From the NCBI GenBank assembly GCA_013297655.1, contig JAAFHV010000015.1, positions 1-64,000 of the forward strand: 64,000 bases of DNA, given 5' to 3'. Position numbers and translations under genes: made by a program. The notes beneath the pieces are model-generated. The model was not told the origin of the DNA, did not search any database, and saw nothing but the letters and a program-made list of their open reading frames with translations. This document shows positions 41,639 through 50,989 of this stretch, one piece after another. How positions within the stretch are numbered: position 1 is the first letter of the stretch; each line of letters opens with the position of its first letter. This DNA comes from Myxococcales bacterium. Its GTDB lineage: Bacteria; Myxococcota_A; Polyangia; Polyangiales; Polyangiaceae.

Positions 41639-42736
41639 CTATGGAATTCCCGGGATCGCGAGGGTGAGCACGCGCGCTACCTGAGTGCTCTGCGCGTTGT
41701 CGTCCGAGGTCACGAACACGACGCGCCTGCCGTCGACGAGCTTGGGCCCGAGCGCGAGCGCCTCGTAGTTGTCGAGGATCGGGTTCGGCTGGCGCGACGG
41801 ATGGGCGCAACCGCCGCAGTCGAGCGAGCCGAGGTCGACGACGAGGCTCTTTTCGAGCAGCCGAGCGCTCGCTGGGAGCACGTCCGTGCTCGCGGGCAGC
41901 GCGTCGGTGCTCGCGGCGAGCGAAACGCGGTAGATCCGCACGGTGTTGCCGTAGTCGCTCTGGAAGCCCCGCTCGAGGACGAGCAGCTCGGTGTCCGAGA
42001 TCGCGAGCATCTCCGAGACGCCCATGTCGCCGCCCGTCCCTGCGCCGAGCGGATCTGTGAGGTACGGGAAGATCACGTCGTCGCCGGTAGCGAGATCGCG
42101 ACGATCGATCCGAACGCGCGTCCCGCGATCTTTGCTCGGGCCGGCCCCGTCGACGGTGAGCGCTTGTTCGTTCGCGAAGAAGAGGTGCTTGCCGCTCGGT
42201 GAGGCCGTGAGCGACTCGATGCCCTTATTTCCAGGGCGAACCCCCGCGTACGGAGCGGGGAGCACGAGCGGCTCGACCACCTTGCCCGCCGCGTCGAGGC
42301 GCTCGATCGTGGGGCCGCTCTCGTTCGTCACCGCGTAGAACGACGCGCCGACCTTCGCGAGCCCTTCGCCGTCGTACGGCCCCGCCGCGCGACCCTCGAT
42401 CGCGATCGGCTCACCTACCGTCCACGTGCGGTAGTCCGCGCTCGGCGTGAGCCGCACGAGCACCGGCTCGCGATCGAGGAGCGCGACGAGCGCGCGGCCC
42501 GCCTCGTCGTACACGGTCGCCGAGATCGCTCGCGTCGCGCGGGATCTCGGCAAATCGAAGACCGAGAGCAGGGTGACCCCGCTCGGCCTCCCGCCATCGT
42601 CCGCCGTGCTTGCATCTGCGGAGACGGAGCCATCCGCGCCGGTGCCGACGACCGCGGGAGGGCTCGACCCGCCGCACGCGACCGCCGCGATGACGAGCGC
42701 GGCCGAAATCGAGCCCGAACGAAGCAACATGCGCAC
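41639..42736 (-). CDS. Lipoprotein with phytase-like/esterase-like beta-propeller
   Basis: 365 residues from a GTG at 42736 (GAGG six nt upstream; ATG 42730 possible). The lipobox is AAVACGG. The mature protein has features of the esterase-like-activity-of-phytase family: ISATVYDEAGRALVALLDR, YDGEGLAKVGASFYAVTNES, GNKGIESLTASPSGKHLFFANE and a C-terminal DNYEALALGPKLVDGRRVVF. These proteins fold as beta-propellers with acidic metal-binding loops and often have no proven phytase activity. It lies 15 bp downstream of another lipoprotein gene on the same strand. Confidence 0.82.
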   Translation of the reverse strand: MRMLLRSGSISAALVIAAVACGGSSPPAVVGTGADGSVSADASTADDGGRPSGVTLLSVFDLPRSRATRAISATVYDEAGRALVALLDREPVLVRLTPSADYRTWTVGEPIAIEGRAAGPYDGEGLAKVGASFYAVTNESGPTIERLDAAGKVVEPLVLPAPYAGVRPGNKGIESLTASPSGKHLFFANEQALTVDGAGPSKDRGTRVRIDRRDLATGDDVIFPYLTDPLGAGTGGDMGVSEMLAISDTELLVLERGFQSDYGNTVRIYRVSLAASTDALPASTDVLPASARLLEKSLVVDLGSLDCGGCAHPSRQPNPILDNYEALALGPKLVDGRRVVFVTSDDNAQSTQVARVLTLAIPGIP

Positions 42737-42751
42737 GAAGGACCTCGTCGA

Positions 42752-43225
42752 TCAGTACGCGGTGGTGAAGGCGAACCGCTTGGAGCTGCGCGGCCAGCTC
42801 ATCGCGCGGACCGCCTTGTCGACACAAGAGGCGACCTCCGGGCTCTGCGGCTTGGTGAAGACGGTGACACCGGCAGCTTTTCCATCGACGACGGCGACCT
42901 TGACGACGAGCTTCATGTCGTCCGGCGCGCCGCACTCCGAGATCACCTCGCCGCTCGCCATCGGCGAAGAGAGGTCCCGATCGCTGAGCTCGGGCGAGTT
43001 TTTTGTCGCGTTCAAGTCTTCCGGGACCCCCATCGCCTCGTCGTACGAAGGGCCTCCCGCGGTGTAGGCGGAAGGCGCGATCGGCTCCGTGACCGGGTGC
43101 GACGGGTGCGCGTGCGGATGCGGCTTGGGAACCGCCGGGACGTTCGGAGGGGGCGTCGCATCACCGCAGGCCACGATCGCGGCGGCGAGCGAAGCGGCGA
43201 GGAGCGTCGAGACGAGCGTTCGCAT
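42752..43225 (-). CDS. Small lipoprotein of unknown function
   Basis: 157 residues. Lipobox AAIVACGD. After a Pro/His-rich linker (PKPHPHAHPSHP) comes a compact C-terminal domain with ISECGAPDDMKLVVKVAVVDG and two Cys likely joined in a disulfide (SECGA, ASCVDKAV). The ending resembles the AgmX/PglI C-terminal type of myxobacterial exported proteins, which is suggestive only. Likely cotranscribed with the phytase-like lipoprotein downstream. Confidence 0.75.
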   Translation of the reverse strand: MRTLVSTLLAASLAAAIVACGDATPPPNVPAVPKPHPHAHPSHPVTEPIAPSAYTAGGPSYDEAMGVPEDLNATKNSPELSDRDLSSPMASGEVISECGAPDDMKLVVKVAVVDGKAAGVTVFTKPQSPEVASCVDKAVRAMSWPRSSKRFAFTTAY

Positions 43226-43463
43226 CGTGGAGAGCCTAATTCAGCGGCGGCGAGATCGCTTCGAATCTTGCGTCCGACCGTGGCGGCGGCTCGGGGCCCG
43301 TCGGACGGCGGGTCGAAGCTCGCCGACGCGACGCCGACCCGCACCACGCGTTTTGTGAAATGGCGCGCGCGCGTACCCGCCAAGTCGAAGGTAGACCGCG
43401 CGTGATGCGAGACGATGGCCAACCTGCCTCGTCCTCGTCGTGTCCGCGCCGAAGGAGGATCCG

Positions 43464-45731
43464 ATGCGACTCGTGCGGCCCCGCGCCACGATCATGCCCC
43501 TACTCGCGCTCGCGCTGATCGGCAGCGCCGCGTGCCTCGACCGGCCCATTTCCGTCGCCGAGCCGAGCACGAAGGCGAGCATCGTCATCACTTCGCGTCA
43601 GACGAAAGTCGACAGCATCGACCTGCTCTTCATGATCGACAACTCCGCGTCGATGGCAGACAAGCAGCGGATCCTCGCCGAGGCGGTCCCGGATCTCGTC
43701 GCGAGCCTCGTGCTGCCGCCGTGCGTGGACGCGACCGGTCAGCCGACCGGCGAGCGCGCCGATCCGAGCGCCGAACAAGGCAAGGAGTGCAAGGCCGGTA
43801 AGCCCGAATTCGCGCCCGTAGTCGACATTCACATCGGCATCGTCTCGTCGTCGATGGGGAGCTACGGAGGCACTCAGTGCAAAAACCCCGCGTTGCCCGA
43901 CGAGCGTGACGGCGGTCGCCTCGTCGCGCGGAGCCTCGGCGGCCAGCCGATCGCGGGGATCGGGGCGTCGAAGTTCCTCGCGTGGCTGCCCGATGTCGCG
44001 AAGAACAAGGAGAAGCCGCGGCTGCCCGGCGCTCCTCCAATCACCGATCTCGAGGTCCTCAAGCGAAGCGCCGTCGCGCTCGTCGAAGGTGTCGGCGACC
44101 AGGGCTGTGGCCTCGAGGCGCAGCTCGACAGCGTTTACCACTTTCTCAACGAGCCGAATCCACACTTGGAAATGAAGCTCGACGAGCGAAACCGCGCGCA
44201 GCTCGTCGACCTCGACACCACCCTACTCGCGCAGCGTGCCGAGTTCCTCCGCCCCGATTCGCTCGTCGCGGTGGTGATGCTGACGGACGAGGACGACTCT
44301 CACGTCAATCCGCTCGCCGCGGGCGGGCTCGGTTACCTCTGGGAACGCGAAATCGGACTCGATGGCGACCCCGCCGCGGGGAGGACCACCTACCGCGCGA
44401 CCTCGATCTGCGCGACGCAGCCCTCGTCGCCCGAGTGCAAATCATGTTGGTTCCCGGACGCGAAGAACGATCCGGCGTGCAAGGAAAACGGCGGATTTTA
44501 CTCTTCGGCGGAGGACCATATCAACGTGCGCTTCCACAAGATGAAGGCGCGCTACGGCATCGACGTCCAGCACCCCGTCTCGCGCTACGTCGACGGCTTC
44601 TCGAAAGCCAAGATCGCAAAACGGGACGGGACGGGAGTTTGCCAGAACCCGCTCTTCGCCGCCAAGCTCCCCACCACCGCCACCGGCCCCGACGATGCCG
44701 CCCTCTGCAACCTCCCGCCCGGCAAGCGAACCGCAGACTCCGTGTTCTTCGCCGTGCTCGGCGGCGTGCCGGGCGAGCTGCTCCACTTCGACCCGAACGA
44801 CCCCGCGAAGAGCGCGCTGACCGACGCCGACTGGGACAAAATCGTAGGGAAAGACGAAGACCACTACGCTCGCAACGAAGGCATCGATCCGCGCATGGTC
44901 CAGTCGACCAAACCGCGAAACGGACGGCCGCCCGCCGTCACGCAGGCCGGCGACAACTTTGCCAGTGGAGAGCTGCGCGAATGGAACACCGGCGACAGGG
45001 ACCTCCAGTATGCCTGCACGTTCCCTCTCCGGCCGGAGCAAGACTGCTCCGTGCCTGGAAAGTGCGATTGCAACAATACGAAAATCTCCACCCCGGCGCC
45101 GCTTCCTCCGCTCTGCAGTGCCGACCAAAAGAAGCAGACCCACGCCAAAGCGTACCCTACCCCACGACAGCTCCGCGTCGCTCGACTGATGGGAAAGCAG
45201 GGCATCGCCGCGTCGCTCTGCCCGCTGTCGCTCGAACCCACCGTGAACGGCGCAACGAATCCTTATTACGGATACCGTCCCGCGGTCGCCACCATCGTCG
45301 ATCGACTAAAAGGAGCGATCCTTCAAGAGTGCCTCCCACAGGCGCTCCCCCGTGACTCGGAAGGCAAGGTCGCGTGCGTCGCCGTGCACGGCCTCCCCGG
45401 CAAAGGCAAAGACTGCGCGACGGAGGGCCTCGCGACGCTTGCGCCGGAGGTCGCGGATTCGCTGCTCGCACGCAAGCGAGCCGTCGGCGACACTTCCTAC
45501 GACGAACGCACCCTCTGCGCGGCCAACCAAATCGGAATTCGCGCGGGGGAGACGTGCAAAGAGTCGGAGGCGCGCGGCTTCTGCTACGTCGAGAACGCTG
45601 GCGACCAACGGCCTCTCGCGAAATGCTCGCAAGCGCTCGTGTTCTCGCGCGCGGGCGAGCCCGCGAAGGACGTGACGACCGACCTCTTGTGCATCCGCCA
45701 GGACAAGGCGACCGAAGAAGCGAATCGCTGA
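43464..45731 (+). CDS. Large lipoprotein with von Willebrand A-like domain
   Basis: 755 residues from ATG 43464, which has a perfect AAGGAGG Shine-Dalgarno. The signal peptide ends with lipobox IGSAAC. A VWA-like fold begins with LLFMIDNSASMADK, matching the metal-binding D-x-S-x-S site, and VAVVMLTDEDDS is the typical later strand with Asp. Long Cys-containing insertions follow, with many paired Cys (SPECKSCWFPDAKNDPACKE, CSVPGKCDCNN), suggesting disulfide-stabilised loops exposed outside the cell. Large VWA lipoproteins of this kind are common in myxobacteria; the ligand is unknown. It is divergent from the two lipoprotein genes. Confidence 0.85.
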   Translation: MRLVRPRATIMPLLALALIGSAACLDRPISVAEPSTKASIVITSRQTKVDSIDLLFMIDNSASMADKQRILAEAVPDLVASLVLPPCVDATGQPTGERADPSAEQGKECKAGKPEFAPVVDIHIGIVSSSMGSYGGTQCKNPALPDERDGGRLVARSLGGQPIAGIGASKFLAWLPDVAKNKEKPRLPGAPPITDLEVLKRSAVALVEGVGDQGCGLEAQLDSVYHFLNEPNPHLEMKLDERNRAQLVDLDTTLLAQRAEFLRPDSLVAVVMLTDEDDSHVNPLAAGGLGYLWEREIGLDGDPAAGRTTYRATSICATQPSSPECKSCWFPDAKNDPACKENGGFYSSAEDHINVRFHKMKARYGIDVQHPVSRYVDGFSKAKIAKRDGTGVCQNPLFAAKLPTTATGPDDAALCNLPPGKRTADSVFFAVLGGVPGELLHFDPNDPAKSALTDADWDKIVGKDEDHYARNEGIDPRMVQSTKPRNGRPPAVTQAGDNFASGELREWNTGDRDLQYACTFPLRPEQDCSVPGKCDCNNTKISTPAPLPPLCSADQKKQTHAKAYPTPRQLRVARLMGKQGIAASLCPLSLEPTVNGATNPYYGYRPAVATIVDRLKGAILQECLPQALPRDSEGKVACVAVHGLPGKGKDCATEGLATLAPEVADSLLARKRAVGDTSYDERTLCAANQIGIRAGETCKESEARGFCYVENAGDQRPLAKCSQALVFSRAGEPAKDVTTDLLCIRQDKATEEANR

Positions 45732-45847
45732 GTCCATGGCGGGGCGAGCAGGGCGCGCCGCAGCATGCGGCGGCTGTCGACGAGCCAATGATCGCGCGCG
45801 GCGCGGGGCCGTAGCGGAACCGACGGGCGCGCATTACTCTCGGGGCG

Positions 45848-46666
45848 ATGGCGCTCGTTGGACTCTCGGGAAGGCCGTTCGTCGACCTCGAACCTTACGT
45901 CGACCTCGAGGCGCTCGAAGGTCTCGATCTCGAGATTTGTTTGGGGCTCGCGCGGGTGCAGACGTTCGTCACCGGCGGGAGCCACAAGAGCATGGGCATC
46001 GTGCCGCCTCACCTCGAGGACGACCCCTATGCCGATTATGGCGAGGTCATCGAGGGCATGTCGCGCGACGAACGGATCCTCTTCTATTCGCTCTCCGATA
46101 CGCCCCACCTGCTCGATCCGGACGCGGAAGAGGGGTACTCGTTCGGCGAAGAGCGCGACGTGCCCCTCAGCCGTAAACAAGTGCGCTTTCTCGAGTATCG
46201 GTACGGCGTCTACTTCCCCTGGTCGACGTATCTGGAGCTCATGCCCGGCGGTCTGTGGGACCAACAATCGTTCCCCGACGGCAAAGCGTTCACGAAGGAC
46301 GCTCTCGTGTACTTTCCACGTACCGTCGCGTTCGTGCGGGAGCTGCCCTTCGCCTCGATCGGGAGCGTGAAGATCCTCGGCCTCTCGGCGCGCCAACACG
46401 GCACGATCCACCGCGACCGAGAGCCTTCCGGAGAGGCACGCGGGAGCGAGGGCGACACCTTCATGATGCTCTCGCCGACGGGGAAGAAGCGGCTCTTCCT
46501 CTGGGACGACACGGACAAGAAGGACCTCGTCGTCGACAAACGCGCCTACTGGTTCAACGACGCCGACTACCACGGCGTGCACGACGACCCGTTCTTCCGC
46601 TACTCGATCCGCGTCGACGGCGCGTTCGCCCCCGAGCTTCGCGAAGAGCTGGGCCTCGGAGCGTGA
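45848..46666 (+). CDS. Aspartyl/asparaginyl beta-hydroxylase-like protein
   Basis: 272 residues, soluble. The C-terminal half resembles the double-stranded beta-helix of Fe(II)/2-oxoglutarate beta-hydroxylases: GTIHRD (His188, Asp190), FNDADYHGVH (His242) and SIRVDG (Arg255 as possible 2-oxoglutarate ligand). The N-terminal half has no recognised motif. The fold assignment rests on the spacing of these residues, so a metal-free cupin-like protein is possible. It stands alone, 154 bp upstream of the DUF350 operon on the same strand. Confidence 0.65.
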   Translation: MALVGLSGRPFVDLEPYVDLEALEGLDLEICLGLARVQTFVTGGSHKSMGIVPPHLEDDPYADYGEVIEGMSRDERILFYSLSDTPHLLDPDAEEGYSFGEERDVPLSRKQVRFLEYRYGVYFPWSTYLELMPGGLWDQQSFPDGKAFTKDALVYFPRTVAFVRELPFASIGSVKILGLSARQHGTIHRDREPSGEARGSEGDTFMMLSPTGKKRLFLWDDTDKKDLVVDKRAYWFNDADYHGVHDDPFFRYSIRVDGAFAPELREELGLGA

Positions 46667-46684
46667 GCTCGCCCTCGGTGTAGC

Positions 46685-46706
46685 GCGAGGCCCGTCGACG
46701 CCTCGC
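46685..46706 (+). terminator. Possible terminator hairpin
   Basis: GCGAGGC/GCCTCGC stem with an 8-nt loop, about 20 nt after the hydroxylase-like stop. No T-run. Confidence 0.35.
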
Positions 46707-46820
46707 AGGCGCGCGACGAGACGCTCCCACGACGCAACGAATTCGGGAGCGGTTTCGTAGAGTTCGCAGCGCCCTCGAGCGCGCGCAGACGCTTGGAAAA
46801 GCGTGGTACCCTCGTCGCTT

Positions 46821-47675
46821 ATGGAGGAGTCCGCGATCTATCGCTTGGGCATCTGCGCCTCACTCGCGGTGCTCTTGCTCGTCGTGCTGGAGGTGAGCCT
46901 CCGGTTTCTCACGAAGGCGCCCTCGATTCGGCAAAACCGCGAAGACAACAACCCCGCCGACGCCCTCCGTCACGCCGGTGACGTCGTCGCGACGTTCCTC
47001 ATCGCCGGCACCGTCGCCGATATGTGCACGAAGGGGGAGTCGCTCACGAGCGATCTCTGGCACTCGGCGCTCTTCGGCCTCGTCGCGCAGGTGCTGTTCC
47101 TCGTGTGCTCGCGCGCGCAGACCCGCTTCTTCCTCGCGCAGCGCCTCGCCGGCGAGGTCGAGCGCGGGAACCCCGCCGCCGGGGTCGCCGCCGCCGCCCA
47201 CTCGGTCGCGACCGGAATCCTCGCCGCCAACGCGGTCGCGGGCGACGACCTCCACGACCTCGGCACGTCGCTCGTGTTCTTCGTCCTCGGGCAGGTCGCG
47301 CTCCTCGGCATCGTCGCGCTCTTCCGCATGCTCACCGTCTACGACGACAGCGAGGAGATCCTCGGCGAGAACATGGCCGCCAGCATCAGCTACGCGGGCG
47401 TCACCGTCGCGGTCGCGGTGCTCGTCGGCCGCGCGAGCGAAGGCGATTTTACGACCTGGGGCGAGTCCCTCGTCGGCTTCGCGCAGGTCGTGGCCTACGC
47501 GCCGCTGCTCTACGTCGTCCGTCAGTTCGTCGTCGGGAGCGTCGTGCTCGGGAGCGCCCCTGCCCTCCGCGGTGGTCCCCTCGATCGCGCGATCGCCGGC
47601 CGCAACGTCGGCCTCGCCGCGCTCGAAGCCGCCACGTACCTCGGCACCGCCCTCCTCGTGAACAGGCTCCCGTGA
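46821..47675 (+). CDS. DUF350 family membrane protein (two DUF350 units)
   Basis: 284 residues from ATG 46821. About eight hydrophobic segments can be read, in two related halves (ALRHAGDVVATFLIAGTV and AASISYAGVTVAVAVLVG), each matching the DUF350 pattern of a conserved small-residue helix. E. coli YjfL is a single DUF350 protein encoded near YjfC, an ATP-grasp relative; the next gene here is such an ATP-grasp enzyme and its start lies at or just after this stop. I infer a membrane partner of the ligase system, possibly in an envelope-stress setting. Confidence 0.88.
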   Translation: MEESAIYRLGICASLAVLLLVVLEVSLRFLTKAPSIRQNREDNNPADALRHAGDVVATFLIAGTVADMCTKGESLTSDLWHSALFGLVAQVLFLVCSRAQTRFFLAQRLAGEVERGNPAAGVAAAAHSVATGILAANAVAGDDLHDLGTSLVFFVLGQVALLGIVALFRMLTVYDDSEEILGENMAASISYAGVTVAVAVLVGRASEGDFTTWGESLVGFAQVVAYAPLLYVVRQFVVGSVVLGSAPALRGGPLDRAIAGRNVGLAALEAATYLGTALLVNRLP

Positions 47676-47677
47676 CC

Positions 47678-48976
47678 ATGCGAGATACGGCAGCGAGACA
47701 CGGCAGCGAGCCCGCGTCGGAGACACGAAACGAGGGAGCCTCGCCGCTCTCGTTCGACGCGCGCATCGTCGCCTCCGGCCTCATCGGGGACCCGTATTTC
47801 GAGGGCGTGCCTCGCTTTCGCGAAGAGCCGGTCGTGCTGTCCGCCGCGAGCTACGCCGCCATGTGCCGCGCGGCCGAGGGCATCGTCGCCGCTCACGACG
47901 AGGCGGTCCGGATGATCGAAAAAGACGAGCCCCTCCTCGACTCGTTCTTCGAGCTGATGCCCTGCCAGAAGCTCGCGTTCCTCGCGTCGGCTCCGTTCTG
48001 GCACGGCTATGCGCGCGCCGATGTCTTCGACACCAAAGACGGCCTGAAGATCTGCGAGCTCAACTCCGACACCCCCACCGGCCACGCCGAAGCGACGTGC
48101 CTCTCGTCGCTCGTCCGCGACGACTCTGGCCGCACGTGGGACCCGAACGTGGGCCTCGCCGAAGCGCACGTGCACATGTTCGAGGCCTACCTCGCGACGC
48201 GGGTCGAGCCCGGCGCACCGAAGACCGCGGGCATCCTCTATCCTACCGATCTTACGGAAGATTTGCCGTGGGTGCGGCTCATCCAGGGCTGGCTCGAGGC
48301 GCGCGGATTTCAGGTATCCACCGGCGCCCCGCAGAACCTCACCCTCGGGGACGACGGCCGCGCGCGCCTGCTCGGTGTGCCCTGCTCGCTCGTCGTTCGT
48401 CACTACAAGACCGACTGGTGGACCGAGCGCGTCCCGGTGTGGCAAGGCGATCCGCCGTTCGACGATCCGCTCCCGCTCGCGGGCCCGCTCGAGGTTCTCG
48501 TGCGCGCCGAGGTGGCCAAAAAGACGGTCGTCGTGAACCCGTTCGGCGCGATCCTCTCCCAGAACAAACGCATGCTCGCGTTCCTCTGGGAGCACCTCGC
48601 TCGCTTCTCGGAGCAGGCGCAGAAGGCGATCGTCGATCACCTCCCGGAGACCTTGCGCCTCGAGTCCCTCCACCCCGCGATGCTCTCCGTCGAGCGCGAG
48701 GCGTGGGTCTTGAAGAGCGACTACGGCTGCGAAGGCGACGAGGTGGTGCTCGGCTGCGATCTCTCCCAAGCCGAGTGGGACAGGGCGATTTCCCTCGCCC
48801 AGCGCGGTCGTTTCGTCGCGCAGCGTCGCTTCTCGCCGCGGCTCGGGCCCAACGACGAGAGCATCAACCATGGTGTCTACGTGGTCGCGGGGAAGGCGGC
48901 GGGCCTCTACGCGCGCACGCACCGCGGAACGACCGACCGCGCCTCCACGAGCGCGCCTGTGTGGGTGAAAAAGTGA
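47678..48976 (+). CDS. Glutathionylspermidine-synthase-like ATP-grasp ligase
   Basis: 432 residues from ATG 47678; a GTG two codons earlier overlaps the upstream stop. Motifs match the GSP-synthase ATP-grasp family: KICELNSDTPTGHAEA, VVVNPFGAILSQNKRMLAFL, AWVLKSDYGCEGDEVVLG and FVAQRRFSP. The glutathionylspermidine amidase domain of E. coli GspSA is absent. The family joins a carboxylate to an amine using ATP. YjfC-like members in operons with DUF350 proteins have no settled substrate, and glutathionylspermidine itself should not be assumed. Confidence 0.88.
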   Translation: MRDTAARHGSEPASETRNEGASPLSFDARIVASGLIGDPYFEGVPRFREEPVVLSAASYAAMCRAAEGIVAAHDEAVRMIEKDEPLLDSFFELMPCQKLAFLASAPFWHGYARADVFDTKDGLKICELNSDTPTGHAEATCLSSLVRDDSGRTWDPNVGLAEAHVHMFEAYLATRVEPGAPKTAGILYPTDLTEDLPWVRLIQGWLEARGFQVSTGAPQNLTLGDDGRARLLGVPCSLVVRHYKTDWWTERVPVWQGDPPFDDPLPLAGPLEVLVRAEVAKKTVVVNPFGAILSQNKRMLAFLWEHLARFSEQAQKAIVDHLPETLRLESLHPAMLSVEREAWVLKSDYGCEGDEVVLGCDLSQAEWDRAISLAQRGRFVAQRRFSPRLGPNDESINHGVYVVAGKAAGLYARTHRGTTDRASTSAPVWVKK

Positions 48977-50364
48977 GCACGCCCAAGGATCCGAAGACCA
49001 TCCCGGGGGACACGCGCCTCCCGTTCGTCATCGCCGAGCGCATCGACAACCCCACCTATGTCGGCGCGCGCTGGTGGTTCGAAGGGCTCGAGCGCGAGGT
49101 CGACGGCGTCGCGCGACGCAAGGCGCTCCTCGGTCTCATGGCGCTCGGCGTCGGCATCGCGGGCGTGGGTTACGGCATCTCGCGCCTCGTCAAGCCGAGC
49201 ACCACGAACATCGACTCCGACGCCCTCGAGGCTCAAAAGAGCTACGGATGGAACGTGGGCGCCGACGGCGCGCCGCTCGATTACCAGGCCGCTGCCCTCA
49301 CCGAAGCCCCCGAAGCCGAGACGATGACCTCGCTCGCCGCGCGCCTCCGCCCTGCCGACGGCGCCTTCGTTCCGCACTACCGCGCGACCCTCTTTCAGAG
49401 CCTCTCCGCGACGCCGACCGCGAACGGGATCGTCGACACCGGCAAGGCGCTCCGCGATCAAATGCGGCTCGTCTCGAACACGGAGACGAAGCTCGCGTTC
49501 GACAAAGGGCGCGCGCTCGCGTCGCTCTTCGAGAACGACGTGGAGAAGGGCAAGACCGTCTTCGTCGATCTCCCCGGGCCGCTCGCGGTCGCGTTCGCGG
49601 CGGGCCTCTCCGAGAAGATGGAGCCCGTGTTCACGTTCGATGGTTGGCCGCACCCGAAGGGCGTCGTGCCCTCTCATCTCACCCTCGGCTCGACTCTCTT
49701 TTACCTGGGTTTGCTCGAGGAAAACGCGAAGAAACGGCCCACCGGCGCGCCGCCCGTGTTCGTGCTCGACCGCGCGCGCCTCTCCCCCTACGACGAGGAC
49801 TCGGAGAAGTTCGACAACCGCTACCTCGCGACCCTCCCCAACGCCGACGCGCTCTCCGCCCTCGGCCTGAAGAAGATCCTCTACGTGAGCACCGACGGCG
49901 ACAAAGAGGCCGACGACCTCGTCGACGACATGATCGCCTTCACCAAAAAAGGCATCGAGGTGCGCATGGTCTCTGCCGCCGAGTTCCTCCCCGACCCTGC
50001 GAGCACGAAGCCGCCGGTGGTGCTCGCGAAGCGCGGCGCTTCGGCTTCGTACGAGTCGAACCCGAACGTGTATTACGGCGGCTCGAGCAGCACCCACTAC
50101 TGGTTTTGGAGCTCGTACGGCTGGGGCAGTCCCCCGCGGCCCGCCACTCGCCCCGCGTTCGTCAGCGTGCGCCAGCCCTACGTACCCGTCACGAGGACCA
50201 CGCCGTTCTCGAGCTCCGGCACCGGCACCCGCACGCGACCGAGCGATTTCGGCCGCGTCACGGTGCACACCACGCCGTCGTCCAGCAAGCCGACCGGCTT
50301 CTCTTCGTCTGGCGGTGGTGGCTCGTGGGGCCGAGGCGGCTCGATCTTCGGGAGCGGCGGATGA
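48973..50364 (+). CDS. Membrane-anchored protein of unknown function with Ser/Gly-rich tail
   Basis: 463 residues from a GTG at 48973 overlapping the ATP-grasp stop (GTGA). One membrane helix (ALLGLMALGVGIAGVGYGI, about 53-72). A central folded region (about 100-350) includes GKTVFVDLPGPLAVAFAAGL and KKILYVSTDGDKEADDLVDD. The C-terminal 110 residues are low-complexity, rich in Ser, Gly, Thr and aromatics (THYWFWSSYGWGSPP) and end FGSGG. The terminal glycines invite the guess that it is the peptide substrate or carrier acted on by the ATP-grasp ligase; that is inference only. Confidence 0.75.
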   Translation: MSTPKDPKTIPGDTRLPFVIAERIDNPTYVGARWWFEGLEREVDGVARRKALLGLMALGVGIAGVGYGISRLVKPSTTNIDSDALEAQKSYGWNVGADGAPLDYQAAALTEAPEAETMTSLAARLRPADGAFVPHYRATLFQSLSATPTANGIVDTGKALRDQMRLVSNTETKLAFDKGRALASLFENDVEKGKTVFVDLPGPLAVAFAAGLSEKMEPVFTFDGWPHPKGVVPSHLTLGSTLFYLGLLEENAKKRPTGAPPVFVLDRARLSPYDEDSEKFDNRYLATLPNADALSALGLKKILYVSTDGDKEADDLVDDMIAFTKKGIEVRMVSAAEFLPDPASTKPPVVLAKRGASASYESNPNVYYGGSSSTHYWFWSSYGWGSPPRPATRPAFVSVRQPYVPVTRTTPFSSSGTGTRTRPSDFGRVTVHTTPSSSKPTGFSSSGGGGSWGRGGSIFGSGG

Positions 50365-50392
50365 GCGGAGCACACGAACGGAGGGGTGAAAC

Positions 50393-50950
50393 GTGAAGGT
50401 CTCGCTCTTCGCGCTCCAAATTTTTCTCCCCCTCCCGGACGCCGACACGGCCCGCTTCGGGCTCGTCGACCTCGTGCGTACGGCGCCCGATCGCATCGAT
50501 TTTCAGGCAAAAAACGACCTTTATTCGCGGGTCGCGCGCACCCTCCTGCCCCACACCGGCAACTTCGTGATGGGCGTCTGGGACTACATCGAAGAAGACG
50601 AGCGCGCCAAATCCGAGTTCGAACAATGGTGCGAAGGCACCGAGAACGACGCCGAAGAGGCCGCCCCGACCGACGCGTACCGCTCCGGGAAGCTGCACAT
50701 GTTCGTCACGATGCTCTTCCTCATGGCGCACGAGAAGGCCGCCGATCGCATGATCTGCGAGGCCTGCCGCATGCCCGAGGGCACCGAGTGGCAGAAGAAG
50801 ACGTTCGGTCAGCTCGTCTCCATGTTGCCGCACCTCAACTTCGCGACCATCTCGTCGGACGCGATCTACGTCCGGCCGGCGGCGAGCGGCGGAGTGACCG
50901 CGCAAGAGCTGCAAGCCGAGCACTACGGATACCTCCGCAAGCTCGTTTGA
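50393..50950 (+). CDS. Hypothetical protein of the DUF350/ATP-grasp operon
   Basis: 185 residues from a GTG with GGAGGGG eight nt upstream, 28 bp after the previous gene. Soluble, with acidic middle (CEGTENDAEEAAPTD), two Cys in MICEACRMPEG and aromatic-rich helices. No recognised domain. Position suggests it is the fourth component of the DUF350/ATP-grasp system. Confidence 0.7.
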   Translation: MKVSLFALQIFLPLPDADTARFGLVDLVRTAPDRIDFQAKNDLYSRVARTLLPHTGNFVMGVWDYIEEDERAKSEFEQWCEGTENDAEEAAPTDAYRSGKLHMFVTMLFLMAHEKAADRMICEACRMPEGTEWQKKTFGQLVSMLPHLNFATISSDAIYVRPAASGGVTAQELQAEHYGYLRKLV

Positions 50951-50968
50951 GCCACGCCACGTGTGGCG
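50951..50968. terminator. Small hairpin between convergent genes
   Basis: GCCAC-GCCACGT-GTGGC stem-loop in the 39-bp gap between convergent genes. Short and without a T-run, so weak evidence. Confidence 0.3.
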
Positions 50969-50989
50969 CGACATATACGGGGCGGTCGC

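Noticed and set aside
45732-45847. Terminator at GCCGC-AGCAT-GCGGC after the VWA lipoprotein gene
   Set aside because: A five-base stem without T-run is too weak in DNA of this composition.
47024-47671. Long plus-strand reading frame before the ATP-grasp gene
   Set aside because: It runs through the DUF350 gene in another frame and is Arg-rich, a typical shadow in high-GC DNA.
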